In this document: one piece after another, positions 1 to 9,057 of the stretch
How the letters are laid out: every line of letters begins with the position of its first letter
How positions within the stretch are numbered: position 1 is the stretch's first letter
Assembly: GCF_900452515.1 (NCBI RefSeq)
Contig: NZ_UGNW01000001.1
Location: 62,001-126,000, forward strand
Direction: 5' to 3'
DNA length: 64,000 nucleotides
DNA from: Legionella birminghamensis
GTDB lineage: Bacteria > Pseudomonadota > Gammaproteobacteria > Legionellales > Legionellaceae
The notes under the pieces: model-generated
What the model was told of the DNA's origin: nothing
Seen by the model: the letters and a program-made list of their open reading frames with translations, nothing else
Databases searched by the model: none
Position numbers and translations under genes: made by a program

Positions 1-2107
1 GGCGTTGCATGAGTTCCTCATAATGGCCTGATTCAACACAGCGTCCATTATGAATGACATGAATGATATCCGCATTGATAATCGTGCTGAATCGATGGGC
101 AATAACAATCCGGGTTAGTTTCATTGCTTCCAGGGTATCGTTAATTTGCGCCTGAACCTTATTATCCAGCGCACTGGTGGCTTCATCGAGAAGCAGAATT
201 TTGGGGTTCACACTAATCGCACGGGCCAGGTTTATCCGCTGAATTTCGCCGCCGGAAAAGGTTTGGATGCCGTCGCTGATTAATGTGTCCATCCCCATGG
301 GTAAATCCTGGATGAGCGTTTCAAGACCGGTTGCACGGGCAATGTCCCAGGCTTCGCGCCGGGTGAGCGCATTGTTATTGCCGGCAATATTTTCAAAAAT
401 AGTTCCGGGGATAAGACGGGTAACCTGCATGACTACCCCCATCTGTGAGCGCAGATTACGCAGATGAATATTTTTTAAATCGATACCGCTAAACTTAATT
501 TCACCAGACTCAATTGTTTCCAGGCCCAGCAACAGGCGAAAAAGAGTGGATTTGCCGGAGCCGGAGGGACCGACAATAGCGGTGAAGGAACCCGGTTGGA
601 CTTCCATATTAAAATCGACAAATATAGGTTCTTCATGATCGGGATAACGAAAGACAATATCTTTCATGACGATATGGCCATTGAGTTCAACCGATGACTT
701 GTCTTCTTCCTTTTCGGTTTCGGTCGAAAAAATAGGTTTCGCCATATTGAACAAAGGAATGATTTCCAGGCTTTCACTCACCACATTGCTTAAGGAAACG
801 AAGGCGGCAAAAAATTGAATAAAGGCTGAGTTAAAAACAATGAATTGGCCAAAACTGATAGCATTATTCTGCCAGATGACCAGGCTATAAATAATTAAGG
901 TGCTGATGCCGCCAAAAAAGATATTAAAAATATCCAGGCGATTCTGATACTTATGCGCGAGATTTTCTTCCCGCATCTTTTCGCCGTAATGTTTATTCCA
1001 GCTGGTAAACGCTGCATCCTCTTTGTGGGCAATACGCAGCTTCACAATCGCACTGATAATGCTTAGCAAAATACCGCTAAGCGTTGACTCCGCCTCGATC
1101 ACCCGACGTTCCTGACGCAAGATAATACGGTTAAAGATTAAACTGGTAATGGTTATAACCAATACAATGCCAACAGCAGCCAGTGACAGAAGTGAGTTAA
1201 TGTAAAACATTAAAAAGAAATTGATCAGGGACATCATGCCGTCCAGCATACTGCGTAAAATATTTGCACTTAAAATTTCCTGCACTTCATTGATGATACC
1301 TGAGCGGTAACTTAATTCACCGGCGCTGTAGCGATTGAAAAAGGAAAGCGGTAAACGCAAAAGCCGATCCATGATAGCCACTTGCAGGCGATGCTTGGAT
1401 TTAATTTGCAGCCGAATAATTGATTCGGTCTGTAAAAGGTATAATAACTGTGTAATAACGTTTGTTAGAATTAATAAAACGGCTGCCTGACCTAAGAGTG
1501 AAAGATTGGCAAAAGGGATAATTTCATCGAAAATCACGCCGGTCATGATTGGAACTATAAGCAAGCTCAGGCTAATCAGTAATTGAAAAATAATTATTTT
1601 CGCCTGATCTTTCTTTAACACTTTAAAGGTAAAGCGAAAGATATCTCTCAATGACAGACTTCTCTGCGGCAAAGTGGGATAAAATAAATAGGCTTCGGAT
1701 TTAATCTCCTTCTGATTCAGCTGCGTAATCCTGACCTGTTTTCCAGTCCTGCAATTAACCAGTTGATACCCTTTGTTGCCTTCGGGAATTAATGCGCAGA
1801 ACTGTTTTTTATAAAAAACTGCCATAGGTCCCATATCGCTGTGCCACCAATTGCGCTTTAAACGAATTTTTCTCATGCGCAGGCTATTGGCCGTTGCGAC
1901 TGAAGTCAGGTAATCGATGGGGTCGACCTGCTCGGTGGACGAGAGCGCCGGTTTATGAATTTCTATCCCCAGGTGTCTGGTAATCATGGAACAAACTGCA
2001 AAATAACTTTCCAGTATGTTGTCGCTGTGATAAGGGTTGTCCTTTTCATTGTATACATCTTCCAGTAAATGCAAACTGGAAAGAGGCAGTTCTTCATCCT
2101 GATTCAT
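1..2107 (-). CDS. NHLM-type ABC transporter, second subunit (C-terminus cut by window edge)
   Basis: Fused permease/ATPase of a peptide or microcin exporter. Translating the minus strand from the ATG at 2107 gives an open frame to base 1. About 150 N-terminal residues have no peptidase Cys motif, a membrane-domain region follows, then an ATPase domain with Walker A VGPSGSGKST (near 537-565), the signature FSGGE (near 250), Walker B LLLDEATSALD (near 175-200) and the switch His in VIAHR. Only the last residues should be missing. Its ATG overlaps the TGA of the upstream exporter gene (ATGA), so the two are translationally coupled and probably form a heterodimer. This matches the second ABC protein of NHLM (nitrile hydratase leader microcin) export clusters. 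The cargo is unknown because no precursor peptide lies inside the window; it could lie beyond the left edge. Confidence 0.85.
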   Translation of the reverse strand, partial: MNQDEELPLSSLHLLEDVYNEKDNPYHSDNILESYFAVCSMITRHLGIEIHKPALSSTEQVDPIDYLTSVATANSLRMRKIRLKRNWWHSDMGPMAVFYKKQFCALIPEGNKGYQLVNCRTGKQVRITQLNQKEIKSEAYLFYPTLPQRSLSLRDIFRFTFKVLKKDQAKIIIFQLLISLSLLIVPIMTGVIFDEIIPFANLSLLGQAAVLLILTNVITQLLYLLQTESIIRLQIKSKHRLQVAIMDRLLRLPLSFFNRYSAGELSYRSGIINEVQEILSANILRSMLDGMMSLINFFLMFYINSLLSLAAVGIVLVITITSLIFNRIILRQERRVIEAESTLSGILLSIISAIVKLRIAHKEDAAFTSWNKHYGEKMREENLAHKYQNRLDIFNIFFGGISTLIIYSLVIWQNNAISFGQFIVFNSAFIQFFAAFVSLSNVVSESLEIIPLFNMAKPIFSTETEKEEDKSSVELNGHIVMKDIVFRYPDHEEPIFVDFNMEVQPGSFTAIVGPSGSGKSTLFRLLLGLETIESGEIKFSGIDLKNIHLRNLRSQMGVVMQVTRLIPGTIFENIAGNNNALTRREAWDIARATGLETLIQDLPMGMDTLISDGIQTFSGGEIQRINLARAISVNPKILLLDEATSALDNKVQAQINDTLEAMKLTRIVIAHRFSTIINADIIHVIHNGRCVESGHYEELMQR

Positions 2108-4281
2108 TCCATCTCCTGGTTGATTAGTTCCTGATACAGGCCGGGCTGATTGAGTAATTCCTCATGCGTCCCGGTCTGTACCAATTGTCCTTCTTTGAGA
2201 ACATAGATTCGATTACAATCGCGGATGGCACTCAGGCGGTGAGCAATAATCAGTAAGCTGGTATTCATTGCCCAGAGGTTATGATATATCTGTCTTTCAA
2301 GTACCGTATCCATGGCAGAAGTGGCTTCGTCCAATATCAATAGCGGCGCTTGTCTTAGAATGGCCCGGGCAATTTCAAGACGTTGGCGCTGGCCGCCGCT
2401 AAAATTGTTGCCGGATTCATTAAGTGTCAAATCAAGGCCGCCACGGGATCTGATGATTTCATCCATTTCAACGGCTTTAAGAGCCTCGTATAACTTCTCA
2501 TCCGTTAGCGTCTTGTCCCAGAAACTTAAATTATCGCGCAGGGTTCCAGGGAGGAATAATATATTCTGGTCAACCTGCGCTAGAAGCTTGCTGATTGCTA
2601 ATCGGCTTAGATGGTCAATAGGACAGCCATTCAGTAGAATATTACCCGCAGAGGCCTGATAGACCCCGCAGATGAGTTTCGCCAGAGTTGATTTCCCGCT
2701 ACCGCTTTGGCCCACCACTGCGACTCGTTCCCCTGCGCGAAGTTCCAGGGAAACATTATCAAGCACAGGCGGATCCAGTGGTGAAAAGCTGAAGCTCAAA
2801 TTATTAACCTGGAGGATCAGCTGATTGTCAGGAACCGGCGGCGGTTCCTGGCTCAGGGATGGGGCATTGCTAAAATGAGCATCCGCAGGTGCATTGACCA
2901 CATCGTCTAAGCGGATGATATCGCCCTTTACCTGATTTAACTGCTGATAAAAGCTAATCAGATCATACAGCGGCTTGAGAAAACTGCTGAGCAGTGCCTG
3001 AATGGCAACCACCGAACCAATGGTAATCACACCGGCCATAACCAGATATGCACCATAACAGATAATAATCATGTTCGCCCAGAAGCCAAGCAGGTTGGGG
3101 ATAAGACCAAGCAGGCCGCCAATCCAGTGGAGGCGCTGTTCTGTAGTCAGGTATTCGGTATAGTGGGCAAGCCAGCGGTTAAAAAAATGCGATTCAAGAG
3201 CTGCGACTTTCAGGGTTTCAATAATTTGGAAGCCATTCGCTTCGATGCCATCCAGTTTTCCCTTATTTTGCGCATAACGTCGGCCCTGATCAAGAAGAAA
3301 GCGTCTGCCCACCAGCATCGAAACCAGATTTAGCGAGGTAATCAGAAACAAGGCAAGGCCAATTTGCCAACTCAAAATAAAAATAACCAGGCCAAAGGCG
3401 AACATTTCAAATATACCGACGACCTGGGCGGGCAGATTTTTCGATAGCATGATGGCCAGTTCTTCATTGAGCGAGTTACGATGCGCAATATCCCCCGCCG
3501 CCCGCTGTTGGAAATAACGAATAGGCAGATGCAGCAGATGCCAGAGGAACTGAATAGAGTTAACGATACTTAACTTAAGCTGCAATCGCCGCAGCGCCCT
3601 GAATTGCAGCACGGAGAAAGCGGTTTCTGCAAGCGTGGTAAACGCCAGGCCCAGCAGGACTACAGGAATCAGCGAGCGTTGGTTATCAATGAGTAAATGA
3701 TCAATAAATGCTTTGGTGAAAATAGCGGTGGCAATCTGCGGAACGATAAGGGCTATGGTGGTCAAAATAATAAATGCCATCGGCCAGTAATTATTGCCAA
3801 TTTTGGCAAATAAGAGGGATAGGGTAGATCGTTCAGGAGCTCCTTCTTTTTCAAATTTCTCCCCAGGAGCCATTTCGAGCACAACACCGGTATAACTCTT
3901 GCCAAACTCTTCCCAGCCAAGCTTGCGGGGTCCTGTTGCGGGATCGTTGAGATATACGGTTTTGGAATTAAATCCTTCTACCACCAGAAAATGGTTAAAT
4001 TCCCAGTAAGCAATGAAGGGTACCTTGACGTTGTTCAGTTCATCGATGTCAACATTGGCGCCAAAGGCATCCATTCCATAATGCCGGGCTGCTTTCACAA
4101 TATTGATAGCTTTGGTGCCGTCACGGGAAATGTTACAGGCAATCCGGGCTTCTTCTGCAGAAATGTATTTTCCATAGTAGGCCAGAATAATGGACAGTGA
4201 CGTAGCGCCACATTCTGTAGCCTCCATTTGCAAAATGGTTGGGGTACTGACTTTCGCCTGCTGTAGCTTTTCTTTTGTCAT
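2104..4281 (-). CDS. NHLM-type peptidase-containing ABC transporter (C39)
   Basis: 725-residue inner-membrane exporter that should cut a leader peptide and pump the product out. The N-terminal C39 peptidase domain carries the nucleophile Cys24 in MEATECGATSL, a His in the WEFNHFLVV stretch and an Asp in LNDPATG, so the triad is complete. A multi-helix membrane domain follows (about residues 160-440), then an ATPase domain with Walker A GQSGSGKST, signature FSGGQRQR and Walker B LLILDEATSAMD. The length is usual for this family. It lies 16 bases downstream of the HlyD-type adaptor and overlaps the second ABC gene by 4 bases. The intact catalytic residues indicate a working processing exporter rather than a degenerate C39-like domain. 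Confidence 0.92.
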   Translation of the reverse strand: MTKEKLQQAKVSTPTILQMEATECGATSLSIILAYYGKYISAEEARIACNISRDGTKAINIVKAARHYGMDAFGANVDIDELNNVKVPFIAYWEFNHFLVVEGFNSKTVYLNDPATGPRKLGWEEFGKSYTGVVLEMAPGEKFEKEGAPERSTLSLLFAKIGNNYWPMAFIILTTIALIVPQIATAIFTKAFIDHLLIDNQRSLIPVVLLGLAFTTLAETAFSVLQFRALRRLQLKLSIVNSIQFLWHLLHLPIRYFQQRAAGDIAHRNSLNEELAIMLSKNLPAQVVGIFEMFAFGLVIFILSWQIGLALFLITSLNLVSMLVGRRFLLDQGRRYAQNKGKLDGIEANGFQIIETLKVAALESHFFNRWLAHYTEYLTTEQRLHWIGGLLGLIPNLLGFWANMIIICYGAYLVMAGVITIGSVVAIQALLSSFLKPLYDLISFYQQLNQVKGDIIRLDDVVNAPADAHFSNAPSLSQEPPPVPDNQLILQVNNLSFSFSPLDPPVLDNVSLELRAGERVAVVGQSGSGKSTLAKLICGVYQASAGNILLNGCPIDHLSRLAISKLLAQVDQNILFLPGTLRDNLSFWDKTLTDEKLYEALKAVEMDEIIRSRGGLDLTLNESGNNFSGGQRQRLEIARAILRQAPLLILDEATSAMDTVLERQIYHNLWAMNTSLLIIAHRLSAIRDCNRIYVLKEGQLVQTGTHEELLNQPGLYQELINQEME

Positions 4282-4297
4282 ATTTTCTTAATAATTC

Positions 4298-5557
4298 TTA
4301 TTCAACAAAATGGATAAATAAATCAATTGGTTTTTTCGCTTCAACATTAATCATGCCATCCACCACGGTTCCCTGCGTCAGGGTAACATTGGGCCCTTTT
4401 GAGCTCGTCCATTCATAGCCGCTGCGAGTCGTAGCATTTTTATCAAGCAGGATTTTGACCGCGATCAGCGGGGTCGGGCCATTAAAAAAGCGGACAAGGT
4501 CCTGGTTCCTCAACAGGGTCATCATATTTTCTGCGGTTACCGGAAGCAGGGAGATAGTTTCCACGCGGCCCTTTATGGTGCCATATTCCAGTTTATTGAC
4601 TGTGCTGGGCGCAATTTGAGCGGTCATGCCAATTTTAAGCAGCTTCCCTTTGGTTGCCGGGATGAAAATCAGGGCATAGAGGCTGCTTTCAGCCGGCGCA
4701 ACAGTGAGTAAAGGTTCTCCTGGTTTGGTCAGGTCGCCTTCCTTCACTTTAATTTCGGCAATAATGCCATCTGCGGGGCTAAGAATATTCTGGGTTATCT
4801 CCCAGCGTTTCTGGGCAAGGTTATAATCATACTCTGCTTTCTGCACGGTCATATCCATCTCAAGTTTTCGCTCCCGCCATTTATCTTTCAGATCGACAAG
4901 ATTGGCTTGCATGGAAATGAGATCCGCCTCGTGGGAGCGAATTTCCTGCAGCAGGCGATAATATTCAATTCGTGTTTCAGTAATGTTGGGTAGATCAAGG
5001 ATCCCTTTCTTAAAGGCTATCTCCTTCAAGCCCATCATTTTTTCAAGTTGCTTTAATTTTTGCTGGGCGGCGGCCAGACTCGAATTAATTTTTTCAATTT
5101 GCTGTTTTTGGCTTGTTTCAAGATTTACCAGGATGGTTTTGGCACGCTCGGTGAGATCGCTTTGCTGTTTTTTAAGCTGCATTAAATAATTTTTCTGTAA
5201 TTGAAGCTGTAATGCCAAATCGCTGTCCATTCTTACCAGTAACATATTCTTATGGACGCGTTGACCCGGATGGACATAAATCTGTTTAACGATTCCTCCC
5301 TGTTCAGAGGACTGCACCGAAACGACAGAGCTATCGAGGCTGAGCAGCATGCCATTCCCCTGGACGCGCAGATAAATATTTCCAAAAAATAACCAGAATA
5401 TAAAGGCCAGTAACAGCAGCGATAAAATCAGCAGAATAAGCCAATTCCGGGTCGAGACCACTTGCAGTGCATCGTCAAGCATCACTGGGCGGTTAAGATG
5501 CTCCAGGGCGCTTTGCCGAAAAACAATTGGCTTTTTTTCTGTATCCATATTATGCAT
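4298..5557 (-). CDS. HlyD-family adaptor (membrane fusion protein) of the exporter
   Basis: 419-residue periplasmic adaptor expected to join the ABC pair to an outer-membrane channel. It has one N-terminal membrane helix (about residues 38-58), a lipoyl/barrel half-motif, a long alpha-helical hairpin rich in Gln, Lys and Glu (about 110-260), then the second half-motif ILSPADGIIAEIKVKEGD and a C-terminal barrel. This is the layout of NHLM bacteriocin-system secretion proteins. The first ATG (5557) overlaps the upstream cNMP-binding gene; a second in-frame ATG at 5548 (MDTEKK) would just clear that overlap and is an alternative start. No TolC-like gene is in the window, so a housekeeping channel is presumably used. 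Confidence 0.88.
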   Translation of the reverse strand: MHNMDTEKKPIVFRQSALEHLNRPVMLDDALQVVSTRNWLILLILSLLLLAFIFWLFFGNIYLRVQGNGMLLSLDSSVVSVQSSEQGGIVKQIYVHPGQRVHKNMLLVRMDSDLALQLQLQKNYLMQLKKQQSDLTERAKTILVNLETSQKQQIEKINSSLAAAQQKLKQLEKMMGLKEIAFKKGILDLPNITETRIEYYRLLQEIRSHEADLISMQANLVDLKDKWRERKLEMDMTVQKAEYDYNLAQKRWEITQNILSPADGIIAEIKVKEGDLTKPGEPLLTVAPAESSLYALIFIPATKGKLLKIGMTAQIAPSTVNKLEYGTIKGRVETISLLPVTAENMMTLLRNQDLVRFFNGPTPLIAVKILLDKNATTRSGYEWTSSKGPNVTLTQGTVVDGMINVEAKKPIDLFIHFVE

Positions 5558-5987
5558 TCATGTTGGTTAATTGATTTTGGGCATCGCGCAGACGCCTCGC
5601 GATGACGGGTAATAATTGCAAGGCTATTTCAGGATAGGCCTGAATTTGGGCCTTAAAATCCCAGGCGGATATAGCCAATGTTTTGGTAAGCTCCAGGGCA
5701 ATTGCACTGGCAGAGCGTGGAAGGCCATCGATAATCGCTAATTCCCCCAGAATTTCCCCTTCGCCCAATGTGGCAATAAATAGTTTATCGGGGAGGTTCA
5801 TCTCACGGAAGACTTCGACGGTTCCAGAGACAATGATGAAGCAATACTGGGCGGATTCCCCTTCACGGATTAAATAATCGCCCTCCAGATAGGTTTTTTC
5901 CTGCGCCAAATCAGCGATCCGCCATAGAATGCGTTTGTTCAAAGCGGAAAACAGCGATGAAGACTCTAATATTTTAACTAAATCCAT
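5550..5987 (-). CDS. Cyclic-nucleotide-binding domain protein
   Basis: 145-residue single-domain protein of the Crp/cNMP-binding fold. The phosphate-binding cassette is visible as GEILGELAIIDGLPRSA, with the Gly-Glu-Leu and Arg-Ser-Ala positions that contact cyclic nucleotides. No DNA-binding helix-turn-helix follows, so it is not a Crp-type regulator by itself. It is the first gene of the minus-strand export operon and overlaps the adaptor gene by 8 bases. Stand-alone cNMP domains often gate or regulate partners, so a role in making export respond to a cyclic nucleotide is a reasonable inference but not shown. The start at 5987 gives the usual domain length. Confidence 0.8.
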   Translation of the reverse strand: MDLVKILESSSLFSALNKRILWRIADLAQEKTYLEGDYLIREGESAQYCFIIVSGTVEVFREMNLPDKLFIATLGEGEILGELAIIDGLPRSASAIALELTKTLAISAWDFKAQIQAYPEIALQLLPVIARRLRDAQNQLTNMNA

Positions 5988-6033
5988 TGTCTAATCCCTG
6001 CGCTAACTTATTGATGCCATTAAAATTAGTGTA

Positions 6034-6047
6034 GGCTACTAGTAGCC
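6034..6047. promoter_or_regulatory. Perfect 14-bp palindrome upstream of export operon
   Basis: GGCTACTAGTAGCC is a perfect dyad 47 bases upstream of the first gene of the export operon. Its size and position suit an operator. No clear -10/-35 pair was recognised beside it, so the role is inferred from symmetry and location only. Confidence 0.35.
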
Positions 6048-6111
6048 ATAAATTCTAGTCCGTTTAAAAAAAACGTTTGCTGGCCTGCAAACTGCGACTC
6101 ATATTGCTACG

Positions 6112-6202
6112 TACTGCGACTTGTTCGCAGTATCCAAGTTATTCTGGTGCTCAGTCCAACGCTTCTGAAAGCATTTATGGATACTGCGGACAAGCCGCAG
6201 TA
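6112..6202. repeat. Inverted pair of 25-base hairpin arms (palindrome family 2)
   Basis: Two 25-base arms (6112-6136 and 6178-6202) lie in inverted orientation around a 41-base spacer and differ at two positions. Each arm is itself a hairpin with a 7-base stem (TACTGCG/CGCAGTA) closing over a loop containing CTTGT. A related arm lies near 51260. The 334-base gap 5988-6321 holds only this element, the operator-like palindrome and a G-rich run (6207-6250); short open frames here are not coding. Confidence 0.7.
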
Positions 6203-6321
6203 AGTAGGCGGGGGGCATACGCAGGCGGGGGGTATAGGGAGGCAAGGGGCAAATCAAGGGATGGTGAACTTATTTGAAAGGCATAGAAATTGCTTAAAAG
6301 AAGAAAAAGGTTTGGATTGAT

Positions 6322-7905
6322 ATGATGAAGAAATGCCTGGCAGTTTTTGTGATGTTGCTGCTTTGCCTGGATCCGCTGATGGCAAAAATGAACCCTGTGC
6401 AACTCCTGACCCCCTTGGAGTCCAGTGAGTTCCGCAGCTTGCCAGATAGCGCAGAAATTGAAAAATTTCTTCTGCAACTTACCAGCATTTCCCCGAAAAT
6501 GAAGCTGCTTCATTTGGGGACATCCGCTGGCGGGCGGCCCATTTCCGCTTTGCTAGTCTCTAATTCCCCTGCATTTTTGCAAAGCGGCCAGCATGAATCT
6601 GGTAAATTGACCGTCTTGCTCCTTGGATCCCAGCATGGGACAGAACCTTCAGGATGCGAGGCTCTGCAGAAATTAGCGCTGGAACTGGCAATAAATAAAG
6701 AGCGGGCAAGCCTGCTTAGTGATTTTAATTTTATGATCATTGCTAATGCCAATCCTGATGGCCGTGATAATAATTCCCGCTTCAATGCTCAGAATGGGAA
6801 TCTGAATGTCGATTTCACCCGCCTTGCCTACCCAGAAACGCGAATTTTTATAAACCTGCTTAAAAACTATCAGATCGATGCCTTGCTCGATCTGCATGAA
6901 TCGTCCACCAAAAAGAAAATTCTTACGCTTAAAGAAGGTTTTTATGTTAATGCCGAAGCGCAATATGAGATAGGAAATAATCCCAATATTAATGAAAAAT
7001 TACAAAAATTCAGCAGCCAGGTTTTATTACCGCAATTACTTAAAACCAGTGAAGGGTATGGTTTACGCAGTGAGCATTATCGAGGAGAGATTCTGCAGCT
7101 GAATCAACCGGTTAGCCATGGCGGTTTAAGGGTAAGCAATATGCGTAATTATAGTGCGCTTCAGGGTATCTTCTCTGTACTGGTTGAAAACCGCCTGGAT
7201 TCAAAAACGGGGCATTATGAGACCCCTGGGAATATTAAGGCGCGCCGGGATAAACAATACATTAGCGTTTTAAGCTTCCTCACCGTTATCGAGAAAAACA
7301 AACAGGCGCTGCAGTCAATTATCCAGCAGGCCCGCAATGAGTGGAAAAACTATCCCATAAACTATAGAAGCTATCTCGCCTATCATTATAGTTTGAATAT
7401 GCAGCAGCCAAGGGCAGAGGTGTCATTGCGCCGCGCTGATAATTTACAGGAAGTTCATCGTGCATTTGCCAATTTTGATTTTATAGAAATTGATGAAACT
7501 ATTCTGATGCCGGATGCATACCTGATTAAAAGCAGTGAAACAGGAGCGCTTGAGCTACTAAAAAAGCATAACATTGAAGTCGAAAAAATGAATGCCAGTA
7601 AAGAGGTGATTGCCATCAATCCAGTGGTTCATTCGCTCTCCATTCACTACTCGCCGATCCAGGATTTTTTTACCAGTGTCAAGATTGATGTGGATTATGA
7701 TCCACAGCCCTTAATTCTGACTACAGGTGATTATCTGGTTAGCACCCATCAGCCGCAAGGCAAGCTGATTCCTTTGCTCCTGGATTTACGTTCTATCGAT
7801 AGTGTTTTTCAAAACCTGAAGTTTAATCCTGATTTGGCTCGCATCAAGAAGGGTGGGATTTTACCGGTTAAATTTGTGGATGACGTATTTACACCAATGC
7901 ATTAG
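6322..7905 (+). CDS. Secreted M14-family zinc carboxypeptidase
   Basis: 527 residues, exported metallocarboxypeptidase-like enzyme. A signal peptide (MKK, then a hydrophobic run to about residue 21) directs it to the periplasm or outside. Zinc ligands fit the M14 pattern: His105 and Glu108 in QHGTEPSG and His192 in LLDLHES. NPDGR (about 144-148) is a substrate-side motif of the family, and Glu289 in VLVENR is in the right place for the catalytic base. About 230 residues follow the catalytic domain, longer than a minimal carboxypeptidase, and I recognise no domain there. It is a lone gene facing away from the export operon. Substrate (peptide or peptidoglycan stem) cannot be told from sequence. 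Confidence 0.88.
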   Translation: MMKKCLAVFVMLLLCLDPLMAKMNPVQLLTPLESSEFRSLPDSAEIEKFLLQLTSISPKMKLLHLGTSAGGRPISALLVSNSPAFLQSGQHESGKLTVLLLGSQHGTEPSGCEALQKLALELAINKERASLLSDFNFMIIANANPDGRDNNSRFNAQNGNLNVDFTRLAYPETRIFINLLKNYQIDALLDLHESSTKKKILTLKEGFYVNAEAQYEIGNNPNINEKLQKFSSQVLLPQLLKTSEGYGLRSEHYRGEILQLNQPVSHGGLRVSNMRNYSALQGIFSVLVENRLDSKTGHYETPGNIKARRDKQYISVLSFLTVIEKNKQALQSIIQQARNEWKNYPINYRSYLAYHYSLNMQQPRAEVSLRRADNLQEVHRAFANFDFIEIDETILMPDAYLIKSSETGALELLKKHNIEVEKMNASKEVIAINPVVHSLSIHYSPIQDFFTSVKIDVDYDPQPLILTTGDYLVSTHQPQGKLIPLLLDLRSIDSVFQNLKFNPDLARIKKGGILPVKFVDDVFTPMH

Positions 7906-7954
7906 TTATCGAATCCCCGCGGCGCAGCCCCTTCGAATCCCCGCGACTGCGACC

Positions 7955-8177
7955 CATAGCTATCTACACAAATGTTTTTCCGCTCCGAATCCCCGCGGCT
8001 GCGACCGCGGGGCCCACACGAAGCCTATATAGAATATCGGTTTTACTAATTTAAGGATAATGTTTGAAAGATTTGTTCCTAAGTACTTTTAACTGCTATT
8101 TTCGGCAATATTGGATTTCTCGGAGAGCATTTTCGACTACCAGACATGGGCCCCGCGGTCGCAGCCGCGGGGATTCG
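7955..8177. repeat. Composite palindromic element, copy A (REPIN/MITE-like)
   Basis: Core 7986-8177. Left arm CGAATCCCCGCGG..CCGCGGGGCCCA and right arm its reverse complement enclose about 130 AT-rich bases with a conserved stretch GATAATGTTTGAAAG. Each arm folds on its own: CCCCGCGG, 6-base loop, CCGCGGGG. A left outer repeat (CATAGCTATCTACACAAATG) begins at 7955. Degenerate arm pieces continue on both sides (7911-7950, 8178-8220). It fills the whole gap between the carboxypeptidase and apaH; no gene is seen there. Confidence 0.85.
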
Positions 8178-8236
8178 AAGGGGCTTTGCCGCGGGATTCG
8201 AAGGGCTGGCCGCGGGGGCTTCGGCCTGATTCAGGG

Positions 8237-9052
8237 TTATTGCCCGGACACTGCGAAACGTTTTTTATCCTGTAGCCGTAATGCAGTCAACTGGCCTCCC
8301 CATAAACAGCCTGTATCAATGGCATGGATGCGAGGCACGGGACAATAACCTCTTAGTGCGGCCCAGTGGCCAAAGACGATCTGCGCTTCGATGGGGATGC
8401 GATGGGGAACAGCAAACCAGGGTATCAGGTTTGCAGGGGCCTGGGCTATTGTGCCTTTATAATTTAAGACAAGGCGCCCATTTTTGTCGCAGAAACGCAT
8501 GCGGGTAAAATAATTGGTAATCGCCCGCAAACGGTCCATTCCAATTAAGTCATCTTGCCATAAGCTGGGTTCATTGCCATACATTGCTGCGAGAAACTGC
8601 TTATAGTCAGGTGAATGAAGCACCTGTTCCAATTCTGCCGCAAGCCGCTTCGCGGTATCGAGATCCCACAGGGGCGCAATGCCTGCATGGCAAATCACTA
8701 TATCCAGGTCCGGCGCGTGCACGAGAATGGACTGCTGGCGCAACCAATCGCCCAGTTCTTCACGGTCGGGGGCTGCCAGAATCGCATGAAGTGTATCATC
8801 TGCGTTAATTTTCTTCTGCTGCTGGTCAAAGAGTCTCACCAGAAGATGTAAATCATGATTGCCAAGGGTAATCACTGGTTTTAGGGGAAGATTTTTTATG
8901 AAGCGCAGCACCTTGAGTGATTCAGGCCCGCGATTAACCAAATCGCCAACCAGCCAGATCCGGTCAGCCCGTTCATTGAAATGAATGCTGTCTAGTAATC
9001 GCATTAAGGGATCATAGCAGCCCTGAATATCTCCGATAGCATAATCCGGCAC
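8237..9052 (-). CDS. apaH: Bis(5'-nucleosyl)-tetraphosphatase, symmetrical
   Basis: 271 residues; hydrolyses Ap4A to two ADP and can remove Np4 caps from RNA. It is a calcineurin-like metallophosphatase with all signature blocks: GDIQGC near the N-terminus, [14 protein letters not shown], and a later GHWAALRG with the downstream His. The length is close to the E. coli enzyme (about 280). It starts 5 bases after the TraI_2-like gene and is third in the rsmA transcription unit; in enterobacteria rsmA (ksgA) and apaH are also together but with apaG between. The 3' end runs almost into the repeat element at 7986-8220. Confidence 0.95.
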   Translation of the reverse strand: MPDYAIGDIQGCYDPLMRLLDSIHFNERADRIWLVGDLVNRGPESLKVLRFIKNLPLKPVITLGNHDLHLLVRLFDQQQKKINADDTLHAILAAPDREELGDWLRQQSILVHAPDLDIVICHAGIAPLWDLDTAKRLAAELEQVLHSPDYKQFLAAMYGNEPSLWQDDLIGMDRLRAITNYFTRMRFCDKNGRLVLNYKGTIAQAPANLIPWFAVPHRIPIEAQIVFGHWAALRGYCPVPRIHAIDTGCLWGGQLTALRLQDKKRFAVSGQ

Positions 9053-9057
9053 AATAA

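Noticed and set aside
6077-6277. 66-codon open frame upstream of the carboxypeptidase
   Set aside because: Lies across the family 2 palindrome and a G-rich run; no support as a gene.
8064-8348. 94-codon open frame over copy A and the apaH end
   Set aside because: Runs through palindromic arms and antisense to apaH; no ribosome site.
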